The notes under the pieces: model-generated
The model's database searches: none
Told to the model about the DNA's origin: nothing
What the model saw: only the letters and a program-made list of their open reading frames with translations
Shown here: positions 13,301-25,051 of the stretch, piece after piece
Layout of the letters: each line of letters starts with the position of its first letter
Position numbering within the stretch: the first letter of the stretch is position 1
Assembly (NCBI GenBank): GCA_017591395.1
Contig: WEDG01000756.1
Coordinates: 105,688 to 169,687, forward strand
Direction of reading: 5' to 3'
Source: Schistocephalus solidus
Lineage: Eukaryota > Platyhelminthes > Cestoda > Diphyllobothriidea > Diphyllobothriidae
Length of the DNA: 64,000 nucleotides
Position numbers and translations under genes: made by a program

Positions 13301-16300
13301 CCCCTATCTATCTTCATAGGCCATTAATAAGGAAGTTAGTCCTAGGTGCTTTTGCGGAATAGCTGCCCCAAAAGCACAACCATTTGCTAATACGTTTATC
13401 TTGGTTAGAAAAATTTGAGAACGATGATAAGATGGCGGCAAGTTGTGCGAGCATCATAAGTAGACACGTACACTTTACCAATTTGCCAACTTAAGAAACA
13501 TCCTGAGTCTTGCTATGGAAATTGACATCCGGTTCATAAACTCTGTTGGCTTGCATATTTCCACTGACTGCGCCAGCGCCGGCCTCCGTTGTAGCAAGGT
13601 GGGTGAGAGAGTGCGGTAGATGCTGTGTAAATCTACCAGCTCTAGAAATTAATTTACAAGCAATTCACTGGTGCTGCACGGGACACATTGTAGACGTCCT
13701 TGTTTGGAATAGCGCCGTATTTCTTCCACATGTTTTTAAAAAGAAGCCTGAACCTCGCCGTCCATCTAAGTGGGGATATCCACTGAAAATGAAAAAAGAA
13801 GAGTTGAGCCGTCCCCCACACAACGACGAGTTTAAGAGAAAGTATATGTATACAAAACAATTACCGAAAGAGACAAGGAAGACTGGACTAGCCATTTCTG
13901 GCTTATTAACCGTCATTAGCCAGCCATACCCAGCTCTAGGTGGTGCAACACCCGAGTTGGTAATGTTCGTCTGCCTACATACATAGTCACTGTGCGACTG
14001 CTGGCGGGGCTCGAGAATGATCAACAAGGCAGAACACGACGAGGGAGTCCCATAAACGATCGGGGAGATCCCATGCACCAAGTTATAAGTATGTCTACAC
14101 AACGCAAATAAACTCTGCAACTAATTTAATCCTCTTTCTATCGATACCCATGTTCCAGTTGATGCAACCACAATTTTGCTTGACTGGCCGGTTGAACGAC
14201 CGGTTTTAAGTACGAAAACCTTTGACTGGGTGTACGAGTAATTCAGTTGACAGAAGGACAGATGCTGTGATGCGATTTCACAACTCGCGAACGCGATAGG
14301 CCGAATTATAAATGCCCATGTGTGGTTATCCCATCCCGATGACCTTTCTGGCATACTTAACTCCAAATGGGTTTACTGAACGCTTAAGTGAACAGCATAA
14401 AATGAGCGAACTGATTGGAATTCATGAGTTATGATCACCTATAATAGTAAGTGAGAGTGGACGAAATCGATTTCGCTTCAAATCAAATATACCATATGCG
14501 TTTAGCCTATGCATAAGGTAAGTGTGTTCTAACAGTTTGCATAAGTAGTTAACGATGATTTCTACCTGGAATCATTAGCTCAGCGAACCAGCATTATTTT
14601 GAAGCGAGCATCCGGCGAGTCATCACGTCTGCGGGCATGACCTTGAGTTAGAGACAGGCCACTATTATGCTCGAGGGGCAGATCGTCTTCCGACGGCCTC
14701 CATTATAACATGTCAAATAACGATGTGTTTGGAGACTTTGATAGTAAAATCAGCAGTCCAATTCCATAACGCTTTGTCAAGTTTACTTCCCACGATGTCT
14801 ATTGATAGAACATCGTGTGGCACGTGAAATAACTGGTATGAAAAAGGATTTATTTATGCCGGCGAAATTTACGACTTTTTAACGGCAAAAGTAACTGCGA
14901 AAATGCTCTCGGCTAGACGAATCTTCTGACGTGGTGCTGCACTGCTACTGAGAGTAGTCTGTTTGCCTTCGCAGACGGGGCTCCTACGGCCTCTCTAATG
15001 AGGCTGACTTATGTTTCTCAAGTGTAATTCTACCCTGTTAACGAAACGTGCCAGATATGTCTTCTCATAGTACTGACTTTTAAGGAGAACTTCCTTAACA
15101 TCGGTCTTCTGGCAAACTAAAGGAAACAATTAGCGGATGGGACCCGTTATGCTGTTGGCCACTGGAAACACGCCGGGAACTAAGACTACAGGGCTCGCTA
15201 TAAGAGGGGTTTACCTTATAATTGGGCTTTCGGTAATGATTTTTAAAATTACCCCTTTTTATTTGTTTTTTTTCTAATGGGAGGGGAAGGAAAAACACTT
15301 TGGCAGCATTCCATTCCCTTTTAAGTTAACAATGAAGTGTAAAAGTTTCCGAAAAATAACTGCACCAAAATGAGTCGCGACTGAAGCCACATGCCCGTAG
15401 CTGGATTTTGAAACTTGCCTCCCCCCGTGATACCTTCTTCCATGCTTCAGTCCTCCAGACTAGCTACCGAACACCGAAACCTCATGGCTCAGAAAAACCT
15501 CACTCTCAAGCGAAATGGAAAAGCAAGCCAAGATGATGAAAGATTCCCAGAGTACAATTAGCAAGCTTCGCTCACACATCTGTGGACTTGAACGGGAACG
15601 CACCGGCATCGCTAATAGCCTTGGTATGAGAATGACTTATCCTGCACAGGTTACCTCTGCAGATTTCTGAAATATGTTCTCCCCTCCTTGTACTTTTCAG
15701 TTTATTATTCAGAGCCGTATGGGCAAGCACAGTAGTATCACCTGTTGCCTCAACCCATTAGCACTTTTCCAGTAGTATAAAGAAACTGTGAATTATTTGC
15801 TCCTGAGCTCGGCTTATCCTATCTTTTGTATTAGAAGTTTGGTAAATGTGAAACCGCTCAATTGCTTGATGATTTCACCGTATACTAGGTAAAGATTACT
15901 TATCTGGACCCCTAATCAGGAAACGGAAATAGGTACACCCCGCCCATGCAATAAAGGTGGTTCTGCGCATAAATCAAGGAAGGTTAAAATTCCGATGTTC
16001 TAACCCTAACATCACCCCTAACCTTAACCTACATCGTAGCCCCAACCTCAATTGTAATCCTGCCCCAACCATTATCAGACAATTAACAGTAATCCTAATC
16101 TTAAACGTAACATATCTTAATGCTAACCTTTACATTCAACTTAACTCTAACGCTAACCATAAAACCTAACGTGCGAGCGGCCCCTGTTCTCATATCTTAT
16201 TTGGGGGCATATAAGTCATTCTGTATGAGCTTGGACCCCAAAAGGGTGGTACTGGATATTCATATGGCTCGCTTTAGACGGAAGCTTTAACTTCACGTAG

Positions 16301-19222
16301 ATCTGATCGCTCGATCTCAAGCATAGACAGATTCACTCGGACTTCTTCCAGGATGCTTCATTCCCACTCAGGTGTGAGGATCCGGTTGAAAAAATTCTTT
16401 AGAGATCCGAAAACCATCATTTTTAAATATGGCTTGCGTTTGCGTAAAAACAAGCATGTGGTTTGACCGAACAGATTCCGATATCGCCACTTCCGCCCAT
16501 GCCTATATTTCACCGTCTTGACTCTATCTTGCATTCGAAGCTAGCGCATGTAGGAAGGCAACATGGTGTTAATGCCTTGCAAGTCCAACCTGTGCTCTTC
16601 CGGCCAACGGTGGTCCTCACGGGGCTAGCACGATAGTAATCTAACTAAAGATTAAGCGATTTTTAAACAGGAACCCCGGTAGGAGTGCAGACCTGTGTAA
16701 ATGAGTACAGTTTTTTGCATTCGGCCCAAAACACAAGTTTCAGATATAACCTTAGTTCATTAGGACATGCCATAAAATAGGCATTATTTGCAGCAAGCTA
16801 CTGGCAAACGGCTAGTTTAGTCAGCAAAGCTACTTTAAGGTCCTTAGCCTTGTGATTTCAATTTGAGAACTTAAAACGGCCCAAGCACAAATAATCTCAA
16901 TGGAGCAGGTTTGGTTGGTTGGTTCGTTTGTTCACGAGGAGGGGAGTTTCAGGAAGAAGCCGCGAAGAAAGAGGTAAGGTCGCTGGAACAGGAGATTTAT
17001 TAGCCTGAAGTTTTGGATTATCACTGGCATCCATCATCCGAGATAGAGTCATAGCCAGCAACTACATCGTTTAGATGCCAAAAAGCCTGGGTAATCCAAT
17101 ATTCTTATCTGAATTTGTCTCTGATGAATAATTCGATTGAGAATCCGAAAAGTCTGGCTAATAAAGGTCATATTCCAGCGATTGTGTCTATTTCACACGA
17201 TAAGCTTAGTTTATTAATATACGCCGTAAAGCAGGCATTATTTTCACTACGTTAGTGGCAAACGGCTAGTTTAGTCAGTAAAGCTACCCCAAAGGTCTTC
17301 TGATTTGTGCTCTTGATTTTAGAACTTAAAACTGCCCAATTACAAAGAATCTCAAAGGAGCGTGATTACTTCCTACAGCTCCTCAACAAAAAGACCGAAG
17401 AGGTGGCTGCACTCAAAGCTACGCAAGCAAAGACGCCCGAGCCCGTCAGTCCTCATCTACTCCTTTGCATTACTCCAAGTTTTGCCCTAAAAGAGTTTGT
17501 TTCTTCTTGCAAATTCTCGGCAGTTTAGGTTTATAAATCCTTTCCTCTAGGCATTTACGTGACTTCTCCATCCGAATTGTCAGCTAAACGGGGTAATTTA
17601 GGCGACAGTCAGTTTCGACTCAGGTTGTACTTGGTAATTTAGCCTCTGCTCTCATGAGAAGTGTCATCGAATCGGTTTTTTTAGTCATCATTGCATGTTA
17701 ACCATGCTTATCTGTAGAATGTGTTCACTTGTCTCCGAAATGTTAGTGATAGAACGCAAGACACCGTAAAAGTTTTCCTCTCACCGTTATTCGTCTGCTC
17801 AAATGCTGTTCTGTACGACGGAATGTTGTGCATTAGGCGTTTAAAAACCTTGAAAAAATGTCTCCTGCTGGAGAAGGAGATTCAAGATTTCAAAACAAAC
17901 CCTTTATCATCACCGTTATTCGCCTACTTAAGCAGAATGACAAGTAAGTCGTTACCAGCATGCATTAATGCACTACAAGAATACTTTTAATTTATCGATC
18001 AACCGGAACTCAAACTGCGTTAAGATGGTTGCAAGCAATTTGACTGTGTCTATAGATCTAACGACAACCGTTTTCATGGTGGCCGGCTGAAGTAAGATTA
18101 ACTGAAGATACAACTCGCGATCGATGGGAAAAATATGAGTACTGAGATCGGCCGAAATCTATCCCCACCCATGGACTTCTCAAAAAAGTGTTGGCACCGC
18201 CTAGCCGCAGAACTATTGGGCCAGAACGCTAGGGTGAGCTGAAAGCTTACCGACTCAGCGGGAGTTATGTATGACAAACATTTGTGCCACAGGCGTATGC
18301 AACTCCTGGAGTAAGGGATTGAAGATCAAAGGAACAAATGCCTACTCTTAAAATAAAGTAGTTCTAAGAATTACACTGACGAAGACTAGGTGCAATGGAA
18401 CTGTTGACTCTGCGATATTTGCTGTAACTCCTCCCAGACAACTCACTCTCACTCAAGGTCCGAAAGTGACCTAAGTAGTCCAGTGAGGATTCCAGTTCCG
18501 TGCTCTGACCAGTGAATGGGTTTACTTTTTAGCTGTTGCGCGTGTCCTCTCCGGCAAAATTTGTGAAGGCATCTGTTGAACCGAAAATTGTGCTGACCTC
18601 TGAGCCTCAAATAGCCGTGAAAACTACAATGCAGATCAAGGAAGGTAAGTTGACCTAAGGAGGACTGTTTGACTTTCCGGTTGCCCCAGGAACTACACAG
18701 AATATGTTAAGGTGGTGTCCATTTGTTCTTAAGTATCTGCACTCAGTAGAGGCAAGATATACAATATAGTCTTAAATACCCATCTGTATCAATTACTAAA
18801 CGTCTACAGAGCCTTAGTTTCTAGTAAGGATTATGACTATGCCCGCTTACACAATGTCACTCATTGCGCCAAAGTCTTGGGATGCGCGCAATCAGGAAAC
18901 ACTAATAGGTCAGAACAACCATAAGGACGGACTCCACAGAGTGTATGCTTTGACTCAACGGCCATTAACAACCACATACATAGTAGCTTTGCTATCTCAG
19001 GAATTTGAAATTTGAAAGAGACTCTTTCCGGCTGCCTGCAAAAAATTCACTATAAAAATGACTGCTTTATCAGTATGCTATTGCTCATTGATTTTCGATG
19101 TACATAGCTTTTAAAGACAGAAGGATCGAAAATATTCTTTCCTGTACTCATTTGGTAACCACTCAGGTTGAAAAATCTGAATGGGTTTAACCTCCATTTT
19201 CATTAAAAGAAAGCAATTGTCG

Positions 19223-19300
<78 letters not shown>

Positions 19301-19711
19301 CATTTAAATGTCGGGTCTGGCCCTAAAAATTAATGTCCCGGTCACTTAACTCCATCTCTTGCACTTAATAATTTCAGAAATTATTTCCCCGATTATTCTC
19401 TGGAGTCCATATACCAGGAACCGCATAGAGGACGCTGGGGGACCGAATGAGGAGCCGAACCCCTCGTTTCTGCGTCATGCAGTGGGAGAAACATCGGCAA
19501 AACACGTGTTTGGGTTTTGCTCTAGTAGCTATATCTGGATCAAGATATATATATATATATATATATATATAAAGAAGAAAACGGGAAGGCGTTCTCTGGG
19601 ACCAGAATTTTATTCATCCGACGTTTCGAACTCTCACGCGAGTCCCAGAGAACGCCTTCCCGTTTTCTTCTATACAATTACCTGGGCCTCGCATATTCTC
19701 GAACATTCGGA

Positions 19712-19761
<50 letters not shown>

Positions 19762-20204
19762 GTAAGTGTGGGGCTCACCGATCTGCTTAAGGAACATGTA
19801 TGTTCCGTTGTGCCTAGAGCCCTCGCAGGCGGTCGCATAGCGGCGTGTAGCATATGATGAAATGGAACCGACAAAGACAAAAGAGACCGGAATGGCCATT
19901 TCTGGCTTATTAGCCGTCATCAGCCAGTCATACACAATCCCAAGTGTGGAACACCAGGCTCAATGGTAGAGCGTTCGATTCAAATACCAAAGGTTGCGGG
20001 TTCGAATCCCAGGTGTGCCACACTTGGGATTAGGTATGACTGGCTGATGACGGCTAATTAGCCAGAAATGGCCATTCCGGTCTCCCTTGTCTTTGTCGGT
20101 TCCATTACATCATATGCTACACGCCGCTATGCGACCGCCTGCGAGGGCTCTAGGGCACAACGGAACATACATGTTCCTTAAGCAGATCGGTGAGCCCCTA
20201 CATC

Positions 20205-20292
<88 letters not shown>

Positions 20293-23200
20293 GAAGATGG
20301 CATACCGAACTCCCGACATGGGTACTCCAGAAGAAGAAGATGCGATCGCTGGGACAAGAGCATTATTTGCCTGACGTTTCGGATTCCAACTCGAAACCAT
20401 CCCCTGAAACAGTATAATATACAAGAAATTCGTACACAGGGCGTTGCAGTATTTATAGGATGCCATCGCTATGCTACTGCACGCATACGGCAATTAACGG
20501 CTCCTCATTCAGCGATGGCGACTGCGCTCTGGTTCGCTATTTGTTTTATGGCCAGCATACGGGTCGTTATCCCCTGAAATTTCGTCACCCGTGTTGGAGG
20601 GTGGCGTGCTGATTGCTCGGCCATCTGGCTCATCGGCACTGGCGTTGGAAAATGTGTTCGCCTGAGTGCTCCCCAAGTGGCCGATTGCTCTGGCCAAACT
20701 GAGTCTCAACACCGAATGTGGGTTGGGCAGGTCATTGCACTTATTAATAGACTGGGGGCCTGTAAACTCGCAGCTCACGCGATTCTCACCTCTTGCGAGA
20801 ATTTCGGCTTCGTAGAACTTGAATTTGCGACCAGTTCTCGCCGAATGAGCCACGACTTGAGAATTGGCGTCGTTTCGCCACACTGCTGCCGCGTGTTCGG
20901 CAATTCACCTCCAAAGCAGTCTTCCGGTTTCTCTGACGTAGATGCTTTGCCCGCAACTGCACCAGATCCGACAAAAATTCCGGATGTTTCTTGCCTTGGC
21001 AGTGGGTCTTTTGATCTCATTACCTGAGGCCGAATTGTGGCCTCCAGTCTGTGTGCGACTCCAACTCCAAGTGGAACGAGAAGGCGGCTGACGACCTCCG
21101 ATACGTTTTTGACGTATAGAATCGCACGCCAATATTTAGGTTCAGTGCGATTTTGTCGTTCGTCCCTTTTGCGCATGCACCGGTTGAAGAAGTTGTGCGG
21201 GTAGGTATTTTCTCTGAACACTTATCGAAAATATTGTAATTTGGCAACCTTAACTTCCGATTCACTTCAGTGCGTCTCAACACACCGATATAGCGTCCTT
21301 ACGCAACTGAGTTTGTGGTTGATTGGGTGGTTGCTGTTAAAGTTCAGTACTTGCATCGTATTTTTCGCTTTCCTGAACACTTTAGTCTTCAGGCCACCAC
21401 AATCTTTGTGACAGATGAGGACGTCAAGCGAGGCCAGCTGGTTGTTTTCTTCCTCCTCCATCGTAAATTGTGTGTCCGTTAAGATGCTGTTGAGACGATC
21501 TTTGAACTCACGAAACTGATCCCATTCGATGACGATGAAGGTGGCATCCACATACAGAGCCCAGAATTTCGGTCTGTGGTGTTTGAAGACCAGCGAATCC
21601 AACCGTGGTGGGACCGCCTCGGCTATGAGCCCGGAGATCAGCAACCCCTTGGTGTTCTCTTCACCTGCTTGTAGATTGTTCCGTAAAACGTGAAGTACGT
21701 CCTGCGACGGCACTTCAGAAGCTGAAGGACTTAGACGTGTCTGAGGTGATTTTCAGTTTCATCGTATTTCCTTCATAGGAGTAGTTCGACGGTCTCGACT
21801 GCTAGGTGCTGTGGAATAGAAGTAAAAGGAACATGGCATAAAAAGATATCGTGACAGCGCTTGGCAGGAGGCTTACCCCTTTAAGTTTCTCCAAGAATCG
21901 TGTTGAGGAACTGACTGTGCTGTCCAAGTCAGCGCTCAGACCTTTGAGAAATAGCCTTTTTGCCAGTCCGTACGTTGGATCGTACGATGGGTCGGAGAGG
22001 AACATTCTCCTTGTGTATCTTGGGAGGCCATAGAACCGGGCCAAGGCCGTGTCTTGGGCTCTCGACATTCGCGTTATTGCATCCGAGTTCTCCGGTGCCG
22101 ACAACGTCGCATTAATTTCGCGCTTCAGCGTTTTTACGGGGTTGGTTTTGCATGGAACATAAAACTGGCGATCATCCAGTAAGTCTTTTGCTTTCTGAAG
22201 TTAGTCTGTTCTGTCCAATACGACTGTGGAACACCCCTTGTTCGCGGGCACGATGACGATGTCTCTGTCGGCCTTGAGTTCCCTTGATGCATCTCGTTTA
22301 AACTAAGGGAGTATTTCGTGCGGTTTATGAGCCACTAGGAGGGAGAATACCTGGTGTCGGATAAGGTTCTTCGTCTCCACCGTCACTGCCGTCTGATTGA
22401 TGACCGATTCCACTGCCACAATCACGCTAACAGGTTTGGCATCAGCTTTTTTGAAATAGGCTTCGTGCCATAACACCTGTAATTGCACTTTCGTCAGTTT
22501 CGTTGACGACAGGCTGTGTACCAGTATGACGCTTCTAGATGGCTTTGGATTAGGCAGCTTGCGGAAAATGTTCTCCAGTGCTGCGTCGCGTGTCGCTTTC
22601 AATTCTCGGGCTAGTTCAGTCACCCTCTGCTGAAGCATTTTTGTACTGTACTCACCCCGGAACTCACAGCATCTGGCTTTCTCTTGGTCAATCCTCTGAC
22701 GATATTTGCACAGCCTCGCGTGGCAATATTGAAGGAGCCCACGGATCATTAGTCTTTCGTGTTGAAATACTGCTCACCTCGCCAGCTCCATGTTAACCGG
22801 GGGTTTGAATGCAAAGCATTTCGGCAACACATTATTGTCGAGACACATTTGCAGAAACCGAGTCTGCGCATAAGTTCCAACGATCGCATCTACTTCTTCT
22901 CAAATAATTCCTGGTACTTGCACTTCCCTTTGTATCGGTATACCGTACAGCCCAGACACATGTTTCGCCGATGTCTCTGCTACTGCATATCGCAACAACG
23001 AAGGGTTCGGCTCCTCAGTGGGTCCCCGAGCGTTCTCTATGCGACTAATGGTATCTGGACAACAGAGAATAATCGGGGAAATATTTTCTGAAATTATGTA
23101 GTGCAGGACAAGGAGTCAGGTGATCCGGACATGACATATACCAGTAATGGTATTCTGCCTATATCACTAGTTGCTGTGCGGCTACTGGAGGGCTCTAGTG

Positions 23201-24989
23201 TTAGCCCCAAGGCAATAAGGATCAAGGGAGTCCTGTAACGAGCGGTGAGCACCCAACCACCATATATATATATATATTGAAGAAGACGGGAAGGCGTTCT
23301 CTGGGACCAGAATTTTACTCATCCGACGTTTCGAACTCTCACGCGAGCCCATCGTCAAGGAATAAAAGACTGTACAGCTCAGTGCTTATTTAACTCACCT
23401 CTGCCGAGTATGACCTTCATCAGCGCCATTTATTTGTTCGCGCAGGGCCTGATATGCAGCTGGCAGATCGATATGTCTATTGATCGATTCCGCGGTCGAG
23501 TGCCACGATTCCTGCAGCAGGCGTGAAATTCGGTCGTCTGACTGGCCCAATATTCTCACGCTGCCAAAGTCAAAGTCGTGCTCTGGCGAGGATGCGTGAG
23601 CGGCTACCAAGGAGAGTTTATCCTTCCTTCTCACAGCGAGCTCGTGCTCGTGCATTCTCGATGCAAACCCGTTTACCGGTTTTCGCCAACATAATTTGCT
23701 CGACCACAACGGCAGTCTATCCGGTAAATGACGCCAGATTTTTTTGGTTGAGGGGATTGGGTCTTTAGGTTGCATGAGTTGCCGGCGGATTGTCGCTTCC
23801 GGTCTGTGAGCCACGCCAATCCCAAATTCGCTCACTAGTCTAGCAAATTCTTCGGATACACCATTTATGTGGGTATTGCACGCCAGTACTTCGGTTTTTG
23901 GCTGCCCCTTCGGATTTATTCTCTTGGCCTCTCGCCTGCATTTCTCAACAAAACTCCCAGGATATCCGTTGACCGTGAAGAGTTTCCGCAGAAACTGTAC
24001 CTCGGCCTTCTTGTCGGCTGGTTCGGTGCAATGGGTTTCCGCTCGACGGTACAGTGTTCTCACACAGCTGCGTTTGTGCGAGAGGGGTGGTTGCTAAAAA
24101 TAACTCAGAATTCGAGAGGTATTCGTCGCTTTCCTGTAAACCGTCGTTTTGAGTTCTCCATCGCCCTTTCTGTATACCAGCACGTCGAGAAACGGCAACT
24201 GACAGTCTTTTTCTTCCCCCATCGTGAGGTACAGTTTCTGCGGAAACTCTTCACGGTCAACGGGTATCCTGGGAGTTTTGTTGAGAAATGCAGGCGAGAG
24301 GCCAAGAGAATAAATCCGAAGGGGCAGCCAAAACCGAAGTACTGGCGTGCAATACCTTACATAAATGGTGTATCCGAAGAATTTGCTAGACTAGTGAGCG
24401 AATTTGGGATTGGCGTGGCTCACAGACCGGAAGCGACAATCCGCCGGCAACTCATGCAACCTAAAGACCCAATCCCCTCAACCAAAAAAATCTGGCGTCA
24501 TTTACCGGATAGACTGCCGTTGTGGTCGAGCAAATTATGTTGGCGAAACCGGTAAACGGGTTTGCATCGAGAATGCACGAGCACGAGCTCGCTGTGAGAA
24601 GGAAGGATAAACTCTCCTTGGTAGCCGCTCACGCATCCTCGCCAGAGCACGACTTTGACTTTGGCAGCGTGAGAATATTGGGCCAGTCAGACGACCGAAT
24701 TTCACGCCTGCTGCAGGAATCGTGGCACTCGACCGCGGAATCGATCAATAGACATATCGATCTGCCAGCTGCATATCAGGCCCCTGCGCGAACAAATCAA
24801 TGGCGCTGATGAAGGTCATACTCGGCAGAGGTGAGTTAAATAAGCACTGAGCTGTACAGTCTTTTATTCCTTGACGATGGGCTCGCGTGAGAGTTCGAAA
24901 CGTCGGATGAGTAAAATTCTGGTCCCAGAGAACGCCTTCCCGTCTTCTTCAATACAATTACCTGGGCCTCGCATATTCTCGAACATTCG

Positions 24990-25051
<62 letters not shown>

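Larger units (their letters stand above)
19770..20205. mobile_element. Family A repeats as a palindrome between (TA)n tracts
   Basis: Two units back to back: 19770-19950 on the - strand and 19951-20205 on the +. Both arms carry the core and the CAGATCGGTGAGCCCC end next to a (TA)n tract. The + unit has a full tRNA-like segment (A box near 19960, B box GGTTCGAATCC at 19999-20009). Confidence 0.8.
23275..24954. mobile_element. Penelope-like retroelement 2, fold-back (inverted) copy
   Basis: Two arms, 23275-24003 and 24226-24954, are reverse complements with only scattered differences, and they are centred exactly on 24114.5. Each arm encodes the end of the reverse transcriptase region, the linker [16 protein letters not shown] and the GIY-YIG domain ([18 protein letters not shown]), then HDFDF and [10 protein letters not shown]. 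The left arm is coded on the - strand and the right arm on the +. The 222-base centre (24004-24225) continues the left element upstream ([18 protein letters not shown]). So a 5'-truncated element on the - strand is joined at 24225 to an inverted copy of its own 3' 0.7 kb. Each arm has one-base indels that break the nuclease frame. The right arm runs into (TA)n. Confidence 0.88.

Noticed and set aside
15995..16172. True interstitial telomere array
   Set aside because: The words vary too much and no run of the exact TTAGGG complement is present.
24801..24850. CTGATGA at 24806 as another hammerhead
   Set aside because: There is no GAAA at the right distance and no stem I; it is coding sequence near the end of the Penelope protein.
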